Below are positions 21,416 through 32,200 of a stretch of 64,000 nucleotides of DNA, piece after piece. The stretch's first letter is position 1. Every line of letters starts with the position of its first letter. A program made the translations under genes and the position numbers. Under the pieces are notes generated by a model. That model was not told the origin of the DNA. It searched no databases and worked only from the letters and a program-made list of their open reading frames with translations. The stretch spans positions 1 through 64,000 of the forward strand of contig JAYMGJ010000307.1 of assembly GCA_037178675.1 (NCBI GenBank), given 5' to 3'. The stretch is from Scleroderma bovista. Lineage: Eukaryota; Basidiomycota; Agaricomycetes; Boletales; Sclerodermataceae.

Positions 21416-24400
21416 TCAGCATGAGAGGCTTTCTAAGGGGCCTGGCTTAGTCAGGTAGGCCTTGTGGTAGTCAGCCACGAGTTCTGATGCGTGTCCAAGC
21501 TCGGTTGCGATCAACCAAGATGTTTCTTCGTCAGTATCTTCGTAACCAGCCCATCTAACTAGATAGAGGAGTGGGCATTGGTGTCGACATTGGTCGAACT
21601 TTGAGTTGAGGATCTTGGTGATCTCGAACTCGGGTTCACTGTCGACTTCAATGGGAGGTGGTGGAGGTTGTGACTGATTCAGTATTGTGTTTGGTGTCGC
21701 TGGCTCGAGCTGTGAGACATGGAAGATGGGATGGACAGCACACATAGAGTCGGGGAGATGGATTGTGAATGATAAGGTGCTGACTTGGGCGATGATTGGG
21801 TAGGGACTGAGGTTCTTCTTGGAGAGTTTCTTTGAGGGTCAGGTAGACCTAAAGTACTTGGTTTTGATGAATACTTGATCACCAACTTTGAAATTGGGTG
21901 CGGGTGATCTTCTGGCATCAGCAGGGCCTTGGTACCTTTTCTGGGCAGCAGCCATTTCTTCACGTAGGTACTCATGCAATGACTCTAAGTCAACTGTGTA
22001 TTCCTGTGCCCAAGCCAATGAGAGATTGTGCTTGGGGTGCACAGTGAGGTTCGGGTGGTATCCTTTGTTCACAAAGAACGGTGATACACCAGTTGTAGCA
22101 CTAGGGGCATTGTTGTAGGCAAACTTGGCAAGAGGTAGTAGGTCTGACCAATTGTCCTGCTGGTAATTGCAGTACATCCAAAGGTATTGTTTGAGGGTTT
22201 GATTAGCTCGCTTGGTCTGTCTGTCACCTTCTGGGTGATAGCCTGAAGTGAAATGTAATTTCATATCTAAGGCCTTCCCAAGTGATCAGAAGAAGTGTGA
22301 GACAAACTCTGAGCCTTGGTCAGATGTTACATGCACAGGGATGCCATGCTTAGCAAAGACGTGGAGTAGGAAGAGCTGTGCAAGCTCGGGGGAAGTTATT
22401 GTGTTTTGAGTTGGGATAAATATGGCTTGCTTTGATAGTCGGTCAATGACTACCAGTATGGCTGTGAAGCTGGATGAGGACGGGAGTTGCTCGATGAAAT
22501 CCATCAAGATGGAATTCCATGGTCGGTCGGGGACCAGTAATTGCTTGAGCATCCCATAGGGTCGGTGACGTGGCGTCTTAGCTCGGGCGCAGGCCGTGCA
22601 GGACTTAACGTAGTCCTTTACGTAGGTACGAATGCCTGGCCATGTGTATTCGCGACGAATAAGCTCTAGAGTGCAGTTCTGACCGAAGTGTCCCGATAGA
22701 GGATGGTCATGCTTGTATCTGAGAACACAAAGACGTAGGTCATCGGCCTCGGGGACGTACATGGGACCATAGAGACGTAGATAGCCAGTCTCATCGGTCG
22801 ACCATCGGGGATTCGAGGTGTCCGAGAGGTGGGCTTTAGCGATGGGATTGGTCGGGAGGTTGGCTAGGATATCGGTGTGGAGACGTTCGATGTCCATAAG
22901 TGCACTAGCTCTGAGTACTGGAGCATGTAAGTATGTTGTGCGAAGGGAATTGGTGAGCTGTTCAGCCGTGAACACCGGTCGGAGGTTCTGTGGATTGACT
23001 CGGGCGAAGCCCCTATCCCCCTCTTTGGGGTAGACGTCCCAGCGTCTAGTCAAGGTGTCGGGCTTTGCACCAAGTTTACCAGGTCGGAAACGAATGATCA
23101 GGTTAAAAGAAGAAAGATATTCTGACCATCGGGCTTGCCGATGGGTGAGAACCTTAGAGGTAGAGAAGTACTCCAAGTTTTTGTGGTCGGTCACGACGTC
23201 AATCGGGAAGGCAGGGCCCTCTAGGTAATGACGCCAGGTCCTGAAGGCTTTGAAAATAGTGAGGAGCTCCTTGTTGTGTGTATCGTAGTTCAGCTCGGGC
23301 GCGGTTAGAGTGCGAGACTAGAACACAATCGGTCGTATCTCGTCATCCAAACCTGTGATGGATAGGATACCGGCGATCGCGTAGTCCGAAGCGTCGGTCT
23401 CAACTGTCAGTTGGGCGCCTGGCTGGAAATGGGTAAGGATGGGAGCTGTGGTGAAGGCCTTCTTGAGTTGGTTGAATGACCGTCGGCAAACGTCGGAGAA
23501 ATCCCAGGGGGCATCTTTCCGTGTCAACCGAGTTAGTGGGACCACAATATCGGAGTAATGGAATATAAAGCGACGGTAAAAGTCGAAGCCCAGGAAGGAC
23601 TGAATGTCCTTCACCTTGCGAGGTTCGGGCCAATCACAGATTGTCTTGACTTTGTCTTGCGACATCGTCAAACCGTCGGGGGAAAGGAAGTACCCGAGGT
23701 ACTCCACCGAGTCCGAATGGAACTCACACTTTTCGGGTTTGGCGTAAAGCTTGTGCTGGCACAGTCGCTGAAGCACTTCCCGAACGTGCTTGGTATGGTC
23801 CTCCATGTTGTCCGAGTAGACTAAGATGTCGTCGAGGTAGACTATGACGCAGACATCGAGCATGTCCGCGAAGACCGAGTTGACGAACCGCTGAAAGGCT
23901 GCAGGGGCGTTGGTGAGACCGAAAGGCATCACCTGCCACTCATACGAGCCATAGCAAGTCCTGAAGGCGGTTTTCCACTCATCACCTTCGGCAATGCGAA
24001 CCAGGTGGTAAGCATGTCGAAGATCAATTTTCGTGTAGACCTTTGCTTGACTCGGAGAGTCGAGTAGGTCGGAGATGAGGGGTAGGGGATACCGATCCTT
24101 CTTTGATATTTTGTTGAGTCCTCGGTAGTCGACGCAAAGTCGGAGAGAGCCGTCCTTCTTCTTTACGAAGAGGACAGGGGCTGCATGGGAGGATGAGGTT
24201 GGACGGATGAAACCAAAACGTAGATTTTCGTTGATGAATCCCCGAAGGGTTTCAAGTTCGACGGGGGAGAGAGAGTAGAGTCTTCCGGGCGGTAATGGCA
24301 CTCCTTCTTCCAGTTCTATCTTAAGGTCATATTCCCGATGAGGCGCAAGTACCGATGCTTTCGCCTTACTAAAGACGTCGGCAAAGTCATGGTATGCCTC

Positions 24401-25136
24401 GGGGACAGAGGAAAGGTTGGGAGCAATGTCGACTGACACAGCACAAAAGCTGCCATCAGGCTTTAGCTGAATAGAGAACTGTTGAGAGCCATCTAGCTGA
24501 CAAGCCTTCAGAAAGGCTGCAGTGTTGATGAGAGCGATAGGAGGTGCCCGAAGACTGGGAGCCTGAGGCGAGTCGGTCGTGGAAGGAGACAAGACTGACG
24601 CGTCGTCGAGTCTCAGCGCGCTCGGTGAGGGCGCTACAGGGTCGGGGAGTGAGCTCAGGGTTGGCACTTGTTGCGTGGATGTTCTGAACTTGATACTGCT
24701 CAGTACCCAGTCAATCGACAGATTGTATTGGGTGAGCCAGTTGTGTCCGAGAATGATCTTACAGTCAGAGTCCAACAGGGTGACATAAAATGTCATCGGG
24801 GTGACGTCGCCAGAGGGAAAACGGATAGGTAGATCGGTTGCTTCGGTAATTATGGTGGTGGTGGTACCGTCGAATAGACGGAGAATGATCGGAGATACCG
24901 AGTAGCGTGAAAGAGTGTTCATATTGGCAAATGACGGATCTACAAAACAGTGGGTAGAACCTGAATCTATTAACGCAGGAAAAGACTGTATATCGCAGTC
25001 ACTGATAGTAACCTGAGGTTGGAGAGAGTTGGGGTCGGAAAGAGCGGCTGCGTTGAGTCGGGCCTCCATAGGTGCACAGTCAGGAACAATGCAACTCCCA
25101 CTCTGTGCGGAGTCTCGGGAGTTGCTATCTATTTTT
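21416..25136 (-). pseudogene. Element A pol (protease, RT, RNase H, integrase, chromodomain) with three stops
   Basis: Pol is in the -1 frame relative to gag and has no ATG near its start. The frame continues from the slippery site as KIDSNSRDSAQSGSC..., which aligns with element B. It shows a protease ALIDSGSTHCFVD, RT with YLDD (23828-23839) intact, RNase H, an integrase zinc finger and core (SMDFIEQ-like LMDFIEQLP, SDQGSEF, HPEGDRQTKR) and a C-terminal chromodomain (LYLVRWAGYEDTDEETSW). Stops are TAG at 23318-23320, TGA at 22286-22288 and TGA at 21839-21841. In B the last two positions are arginine (CGG, CGA). One codon is missing in FLGFDFYRRF (B has FLGFANFYRRF). The element cannot be autonomous now. 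Confidence 0.92.
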
Positions 25137-25138
25137 TT
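25091..25138 (-). promoter_or_regulatory. -1 ribosomal frameshift site of element A (slippery heptamer plus hairpin)
   Basis: On the minus strand gag ends GCA AAA AAA TAG. The heptamer A AAA AAA is 25138-25132. After a 6-nt spacer (TAGATA), a 9-bp perfect stem, GCAACTCCC/GGGAGTTGC (25125-25117 with 25099-25091), encloses a further ACTC/GAGT pairing. The -1 frame is the pol frame. Confidence 0.85.
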
Positions 25139-26481
25139 GCCTCGGTGGAGGCCGTCAGTTTGGCTTCCGATGTGTTCGTGGTAGTGGCAGTAGCTGCCCT
25201 AGCCTTGGCTGCTTGAGAGCCTGACTTGGGGCAGTCTCTGGCCTTGTGGCCAGTTGCTCCACAGAACATGCACAGATTCATGTCGAACCTGCGCTTGCGT
25301 TCCTCAGAGGTCAGCTTGCCGTCCTTGCTGAGCTTGTCCGAAAGCTCAGCAGTCTTGCCTGACTTGTTGGCTTTCTGAGTCGCGGTTGACGACGAAGAGG
25401 ACTGGGCAGTGTTGCCCAAGGATTTACCCTTGTCAGTCTTACCCGACTTGGTGTTGGGGGTGTTGGTACTAGTGCTGGTAGAGGTCTTATTCTGACAAGC
25501 GACCTCCTCCTTGCGTTCCCAATATCGGGCATTGATCTCCTGTGTGAGGACGCGAAGACTGTTCAGAGTGCGCGGTTTACCGACACGGCTTATCTCATCC
25601 TTGATTCGGTCGGGGAGACCTGTGTAGAAGTGATGACACAGGGCACCATCGCCATAGCCCCGAACCTGAGATGCGATACGGTTGAAGTCAACCACGTATC
25701 GATTGGCATGATGGTTTTCCTTCATACGGAGGTGGTTGAGCTGATGCTCGGCGTTGGCAACAGGGTCGTGGGGACCGAAGGTGGTTTGGAGTTCAATGAC
25801 GAACTCTTCCCAATCGGTCATCCAGATCGGACGGTTGAGGGGGTCTCCTGCACCGAGTAGGTCTGGCTCGAACCATTCGAGAGCCATTCCTTTGAGGTAC
25901 GATTGCGCAAACGTGACCTTGGTTCGGTCAGTGCAAAAAGCCTTTGGTCGGTCCTGGAAGTTGAGCTCGCACTGGACTAAGAATGTGCGAAGCTTCTTTG
26001 GATCGGTACCGTCGAAGGTATCGGGTTCGCACACCTTGGTGCGAGACGAAGACTCAGATGAGCGCGAAGACCGCGCGAGTCTGTCAATAGCGATGGAGAG
26101 GTTGTTAAAGATGACTAGACCGGCCTCTTCTTGGTCGGGGATGCCTTCAATGGGGTCTTCACCGCCATCATCAGGGTTGGGGTCGTTGGGGTCGTCGGGA
26201 CCATCACCTCTGGGACCATCGTCACCGGGATGGTCATCACCTAGGTCATCGCCGAGATCTTCGGCGAAGGCCCCAGGTGGGTGACGTTGAGTGGGGGAGG
26301 AGGCTCTCCGAGCGGAGAAGCCTTGGAACTGGGAGACAGAGTCGGGTGAGCACCTGAGGCTAGTCAGAGCGCTCAATGCAGCAGCCCGACGAGTGTCGGA
26401 TGCTGAGGGTTCTGGGTTGTTTGCACGAGCAGTGTGCGAGCGAGTTTGAATTGTCCTGGACATGGGTGATTGTGAACTCAT
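25129..26481 (-). CDS. Element A Gag
   Basis: 450 codons are open from the ATG at 26481, only 23 nt after the 5' LTR, to TAG at 25129-25131. The N-terminal third is low-complexity and acidic (DDLGDDHPGDDGPRGD...). The middle is a retrotransposon Gag domain (about residues 150-290, with FLVQCELNF, YLKGMALEWFEP and LNHLRMKENHHANRYVVDFNRIASQVRGYGD). A basic Ser/Thr-rich linker follows, then one CCHC knuckle, CMFCGATGHKARDC, at about residues 404-417. It would form the virus-like particle and bind RNA. It is the one intact large frame of element A. Expression from a damaged element is uncertain. Confidence 0.93.
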   Translation of the reverse strand: MSSQSPMSRTIQTRSHTARANNPEPSASDTRRAAALSALTSLRCSPDSVSQFQGFSARRASSPTQRHPPGAFAEDLGDDLGDDHPGDDGPRGDGPDDPNDPNPDDGGEDPIEGIPDQEEAGLVIFNNLSIAIDRLARSSRSSESSSRTKVCEPDTFDGTDPKKLRTFLVQCELNFQDRPKAFCTDRTKVTFAQSYLKGMALEWFEPDLLGAGDPLNRPIWMTDWEEFVIELQTTFGPHDPVANAEHQLNHLRMKENHHANRYVVDFNRIASQVRGYGDGALCHHFYTGLPDRIKDEISRVGKPRTLNSLRVLTQEINARYWERKEEVACQNKTSTSTSTNTPNTKSGKTDKGKSLGNTAQSSSSSTATQKANKSGKTAELSDKLSKDGKLTSEERKRRFDMNLCMFCGATGHKARDCPKSGSQAAKARAATATTTNTSEAKLTASTEAKK

Positions 26482-26491
26482 ACAAGGCTAG

Positions 26492-26502
26492 AGTTCGAAT
26501 AT
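26492..26502 (-). other. Putative self-primer binding site of element A
   Basis: On the minus strand, 2 nt after the LTR end, stands ATATTCGAACT. It can pair over 11 nt (one G.U) with AGTTTGAATAT, which lies 35 nt downstream of the LTR TATA box (26773-26780), at about 26745-26735, where the RNA should start. No tRNA 3'-end match (TGG...) is present. Confidence 0.6.
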
Positions 26503-26504
26503 AC

Positions 26505-27043
26505 TGTCAAGACCGGTTCTTCACCGATCTGATCTCTATGGGGGGTCTGGGGGTCAGAGGTTGGCCTAGCGGTAAGACCAAGATACTACGTAGCGTAGTC
26601 GCGCTTCCCGAGTAATAGGAAGGCCGACCAAGGGTCTAATGGAGAGCCCGAGGATAAATGGTCTACAACCGAGTGCTTGCACGAGACAGAGACAGAGAGT
26701 GCGAAGGGAGAACAGAGGAGAAGTATCTTATTCAATATTCAAACTGAAACTACAACAGACCGAGTATCTAGGTATTTATACTGAGTGGAACGGATGAGGC
26801 GATGTATGGGAAGTCGGGATTACCGACGAACGATGACCGCAGCGCTGCGCGCTGAGTAAGTACGGTAAGTGCGATAACCAGATTATTGATAGTCATTGTA
26901 TTAGTAATGGAACGGGAACGGGAATGTATAGTAACCGGAAACAAGAAAGGAAACATATTAGGTAATCGAACAGAGAGACAGAAACGGACAGCGCGCTCAC
27001 CGATCGGTGGCAATACAGGACAGATAGAAAGAAACGGAAAAGG
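26505..27043 (-). repeat. 5' LTR of element A, inner part (outer part at 34888-34972)
   Basis: TGTCAAGACCGG... matches the 3' LTR at 19510. It breaks off at 27043 where element B starts and resumes after B with AAAGGGAGCACATAC. The two parts give 624 bp without the duplicated AAAGG. Confidence 0.92.
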
Positions 27044-27674
27044 TGTTACGACCATGCCCAACTCCGGGCCTTATCCGGTCACTCCGGTCGCGTCGCAGCT
27101 CTACAGCTCTACTCCGGTCGCTCATCTCCTACTCCGGTCGCGCTCACGCAGATAACCTTCCGTTAAGCACGACCCTTGGTCTATGCTCCATTCGCTCGTT
27201 ACCACACTTCGCCGTTTACCCTGTCTTGACGTGAGTTCTCCGTGAACTCGATATATCCTATACCTTGTAGCATTTTCACCGGACCTGATTTATTTTACCC
27301 AGACCTGACTTTATTTTCATCGGACCTGACCTAGTACTTTCTCCAGTTGTCCCTTGTCCGCCTTTTAGGCTGTTTACTTGTCACCGTATATACTCGACCC
27401 TAGTTCTTACTTAGTATAAGTACTCTGTAGTTTATCCTGTACTCCTCAGTCTGAAATCAACTTAGTCACTACTCCAGTCTCTGCCCGTCTCCGTCTCTAT
27501 CTTCTTGACCGGAACCTACGCAAGGGATCAACACTCGTTGTCCTTAGTCGTTGAATCCAAGCGGTCACCAACTCCGGCCGGACTAATCTCTTGTCCAGCC
27601 CTCTGCTCTCCCCCTTCGTCCGCTTTCGTCCGGACTTGACCAGACCCCCTACCAGAGTAGACCCGGACTTGACA
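27044..27674 (+). repeat. 5' LTR of element B
   Basis: 631 bp, TGTTACGACC...GACTTGACA. TATAAG at 27415-27420 is followed by AGTCTGAAAT at 27448, the likely transcription start and R boundary. Confidence 0.95.
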
Positions 27675-27676
27675 GT

Positions 27677-27686
27677 ATTTCAGACT
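27677..27686 (+). other. Putative self-primer binding site of element B
   Basis: ATTTCAGACT lies 2 nt after the LTR. It is the perfect reverse complement of AGTCTGAAAT at 27448-27457, 33 nt after the TATA box. This is the arrangement known for self-priming Tf1/sushi elements, in which the RNA 5' end folds back as primer. Confidence 0.7.
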
Positions 27687-27743
27687 CACACTTGTGTGGG
27701 TTCACTGTTCCATACCCCGTACGCAAACTAGCTTCTATTTCTT

Positions 27744-29183
27744 ATGACTATGACTACGTGCTCTCGTGCTCGTACCGCTGCAGCACTTGCTGAAGAAGCA
27801 GGTGCAGTAGACGACCTCCACCTCTCTGCTGCTCATCAAGCCCTGTCTAACTGCAGGCAACCTCCGGCTTCAGTTAGCCAATTCCGGAGCTTTACAGCTC
27901 GAAACCCTACAGCGCCTTTGACTCCGCGTCGAGATGCTGCGTCTCAGAGCCTTCGTGGTTCTGCAGACTTAGGTCATCACGAATCCGTTTCTGGTGATTG
28001 ATTCCCTTACCGTCGCGACCCCACTCCGGAACGTCGCGAACCTGCCCGACAACAGTGGTTTGGCCCTGAGGACGGACCCGGAGGTGATCCGGACGACCCC
28101 GGAGATGGCGACAACGATGATGACAATGACAATGACTTCGTCGATGCCATGGACAAGCTAGACCCTGGTCTAGCTGTTTTCCAAAACCTAGCAGTCGCCG
28201 TCAATCGCCTCTCCCGCTCCTCCCGCCGGACCAACGACTCCTCTTCCTCCCGTGCCAAGGTCCGCGAACCGGACACCTTCGACGGTACGGATCCCAAAAA
28301 GCTCAGGACCTTCTTGGTCCAGTGTGAGCTCTGTTTCCAGGATCGAGCCAAGGCATTCCGCCTTGATAGGGCAAAGGTAACTTTCGCCCAATCATATCTA
28401 AAAGGGATGACCCTAGAATGGTTTGAACCGGACCTACTGCACTCCGGCGATCCGGCTGACCGTCCACTCTGGATGGACAGTTGGGTCCACTTTGTCGCTG
28501 AGCTCCAGAACACCTTTGGACCTCACGACCCCATCGCTGATGCTGAACATCAGCTCGAGCATCTCCAGATGAAGGACGCACACCGCGTTACGCGGTATAT
28601 TGTAGACTTCAACTGACTCGCCTCCCAGGTCCAGGACTACGGAGATGGCGCACTCCGCCGCCTATTCTACTCCAGTCTCCCAGATCGCCTCAAGGACGAG
28701 ATAGCTTGAGTTGGGAAGCCCCTGACTCTACATGGGCTTAGGGCCCTTTGTCAAGAGATCGACGCGCACTATTGGGAGCGCAAAGACGAGATCTCTCTTA
28801 CGACAAAGACCCAGTCCACCTCATCCCCAACCAAGCCCTCCAACTCCGGAGGCAACACCCCCAAGCCCGGTCAGGCCAAGACCGGCAACTCCCCCAGCTC
28901 CGCCAACACCTCTGGCTCGTCCAAGACGACCAGCAACCAGTCCTCCTCCGGTTCCAGACCAGACCTAACCAACAAGCTTGGTAAGGACGGGAAGCTAACT
29001 GCAGACGAGCGCAAACGGCGTCTGGACAACAACCTCTGCATGTTCTGTGGAGGGACCAGTCATTTCGCGGACAACTGTCCAAAGAAGACCAAAAAGGCCA
29101 AGGCTCGTGCTGCGGCCATCGCTGCTGAGTCCGGTAAGACGGACTCCAACTCGGGTGCCAACTCCGAGTCAAAAAAAGAGTAA
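27744..29183 (+). pseudogene. Element B Gag, three in-frame TGA stops
   Basis: The frame from ATG 27744 to TAA 29181-29183 aligns with element A Gag over its whole length (SVSQFRSFTAR, TFDGTDPKKLRTFLVQCEL, YLKGMTLEWFEPDLL, one CCHC knuckle CMFCGGTSHFADNC near 29037). It is interrupted by TGA at 27999-28001, 28614-28616 and 28707-28709. In element A the second and third positions are arginine codons, so CGA>TGA is the simplest explanation. No frameshift is seen. With these stops the full Gag and the Gag-Pol fusion cannot be made. Confidence 0.92.
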
Positions 29184-29218
29184 GCAGCTCCCGGCCCTCC
29201 GCACAACCGGTGAGCTGC
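29171..29218 (+). promoter_or_regulatory. -1 ribosomal frameshift site of element B (slippery heptamer plus hairpin)
   Basis: Gag reads TCA AAA AAA GAG TAA, and A AAA AAA is 29171-29177. After a 6-nt spacer (GAGTAA) comes GCAGCTC (29184-29190) paired with GAGCTGC (29212-29218), extended by CCGG/CCGG. Compared with element A, one base pair changes from G-C to A-U on both sides, so pairing is kept. The -1 frame enters pol. Confidence 0.88.
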
Positions 29219-32200
29219 GTTGACTCCAGAAGTGCACCCAAGGAGGCTCGCCTCAACGCGTCCGCTCTTTACGATCCTAATTCCCTTATGCCACATGTTA
29301 TCCTCTTACCATTTGACTTACCTAAAACCCGCGCTCTTGTGGACTCCGGGTCCACGCATTGCTTTGTAGATATACAATTTGCGCACAAAAACAATATTAC
29401 CACCTACTCCGTTCCTCCGATTACACTCCGGCTCTTTGACGGTACATCAAACTTTGTAATCACTCAAGCTGTCGATTTATCAGTGAAATTCCCCGCATCC
29501 GGTGATGTCACCCCTATGACTTTTTACCTCGCTCCGTTAGATTCTGAATGCTCGATTGTCCTTGGACATAACTGGCTCACCCGCTACAATCCGTTGATTG
29601 ACTGGGTACTGAGCAGTTTAACTTTCCGGACCCTTGCACCAAGTTTGCTAGCGCCCCCGTCAACTCCCTCTCCGGTTCAGTCCGGTAACCCTGTCTCCGG
29701 CCTCTCCCGCCAATCTGACCCCGGCCCCGCGCCATCTGTCGACACTCCGGTTTGCACCCCTCCGCACATCTCCCTGATTAATGCAGCCGCATTCGTGCGT
29801 GCGTGCAAATTAGAGGGATCTACCAAATACCAACTTCAGCTGCGTCCCTCCGACTCAGCAAAGGCTCGTTCTTCCTCCGCCTCTACTCCGCCGGACCTGG
29901 ACATCGTCCCTCCGGAGTATCGCGATTATGCGGATGTGTTCAGCAAGGCAAAGGCCTCTGAACTTCCCCCGCATCGCGACTGCAACTTGAAGATCGACCT
30001 TGAAGAAGGTACTTCCCCACCTCTGGGAACCCTCTACTCACTGTCTCTGGTTGAGCTCTCCGCTCTCCGGACCTTCATCAACGAGAATCTTAATACAGGT
30101 TTCATCCGTCCTACCACTTCCTCCCATGCTGCTCTGGTCCTCTTCGTAAAAAAGAAGGACGGCTCACTCCGCCTCTGCATTGACTTCCGAGGCCTAAACA
30201 AAATCACCAAAAAGGATCGCTATCCACTCCCCCTAATCTCTGACCTACTAGACTCCCCAAGCCGTGCTAAGATCTACTCGAAGATCGACCTCCGGCACAC
30301 GTACCATCTAGTCTGGATTGCTCCGGGCGATGAATGGAAGACCGCCTTCCGCACGCGCTATGGGTCTTACGAGTGGTTAGTAATGCCCTTTGGCCTCACT
30401 AACGCCCCTGCAGCCTTCCAGCGCTTTGTCAACACCATCTTCACTGACATGCTGGATGTCTGCGTCGTCGTGTACCTCAACGACATCCTCATCTACTCCG
30501 AGGATATGGAGTCCCACCAGCAGCACGTCCGGGAAGTACTCCGCCGTCTCCGGTTGCATGGCCTCTTCGCCAAACCGGAGAAATGTGAGTTCCACTCGGA
30601 CTCGGTAGAGTATCTTGGCTACCGCCTATCTCCTGACAGTCTAACTATGTCTCCGGACAAAATCCAGACCATCTCCGACTGGCCTGAACCTCGAAAGGTA
30701 AAGGACATCCAGTCCTTCCTAGGCTTCGCCAATTTCTACCGCCGGTTTATATTCAACTACTCGGACATCGTGGTCCCTCTCACCCGGCTCACCCGGAAAG
30801 ACGCTCCTTGGAACTTCTCCGAGGACTGTCGACGTTCCTTCAACACTCTCAAGCATGCCTTCACCACCGCGCCCATCCTCACCCATTTCATTCCAGATAC
30901 CCCTATTATTGTGGAAACTGACGCCTCCAACTACGCTGTCGCTGGCATCTTGTCTATCACCTGCGCCGACGGAGAGATTCGTCCGGTCGCATACTACTCC
31001 CGGACCTTGACTGCTCTGGAGTTAAACTACGACACCCACGATAAGGAACTACTTGCTATCTTTGAAGCATTCCGGAACTGGCGCCACTACCTTGAAGGTT
31101 CCGCCTCTCCTATCGACGTCATCACGGACCACAAGAATCTCGAGTATTTCTCAACCTCAAAAGTACTCTCCCACCGGAAAGCCCGGTGGTCCGAGTTTCT
31201 ATCACAGTTTAATCTTGTCATTTGCTTCCGCCCTGGTAAGCTCGGTGCCAAACCTGACGCCCTCACTAGACGATGGGACGTCTACCCCAAAGAGGGGGAT
31301 AGTGGCTACGCCCAGGTTAACCCCCAAAATCTCCGGCCGGTGTTCACTCAAGAACAGCTCACTAATTCACTTTGCACTACCTATCTAGAGTTCCCAGTCC
31401 TCCGTGCAGTCGCAATCATGGACGTAGAAACACTCCATAGTGACATCCTCTCCGCACTACCCTCTGACCCCATTGCCCAGATCCACCTTGCAGACCCTCT
31501 GGACTCTCGCTGGTCCGCTGATGAAGCAGGATTCCTCCGACTAGACGGTCGTATCTACGTACCGGACACAGACGATCTCCGTCTCCGTGTCCTCCGGTAC
31601 AGGCATGATCACCCTCTCGCTGGTCACTTTGGGCAAAACTGGACCCTGGAACTAATCCGGCGTGAGTACACTTGGCCTGGTCTCCGGACCTTCATCAAAG
31701 ACTACGTCCGGTCATGTACCTCTTGCGCACGAGCTAAGACACCGCGCCATAAACCCTATGGGCTGCTGAAACAGCTCCCCGTACCGGAGAAGCCCTGGAA
31801 TTCCATCTCGATGGACTTCATAGAGCAACTCCCTTCATCCACCGGCTTTACAGCCATCCTGGTCGTAGTAGACAGGCTCTCTAAACAGGCCATATTCATT
31901 CCTACTCACGACACTATCACTAGCCCGGAGCTTGCAAAGCTATTCCTCCTCCACGTGTTCTCCAAGCACGGTGTCCCTGCCCACGTTACCTCAGATCGCG
32001 GTACCGAGTTCGTCTCACACTTCTTCCGGTCACTCGGAAAGGCCCTCAACATGCGCCTCCACTTCACCTCCGGTTACCACCCAGAGGGCAATGGCCAAAC
32101 TGAGCGCTCTAACCAGACACTCGAACAGTACCTCCGGATCTACTGCAACTACCAGCAGGACAACTGGGCAGATCTACTCCCGTTGGCGGAGTTTGCGTAC

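Noticed and set aside
26480..26504. A tRNA-like T-arm (GAGTTCGAAT) next to element A's LTR
   Set aside because: No acceptor, anticodon or D arm can be folded around it. The match is explained by the self-primer pairing.
29210..29212. GTG at 29210 as the start codon of element B pol
   Set aside because: Protein similarity with element A continues upstream to the slippery site, so pol is entered by frameshift, not by a new start.
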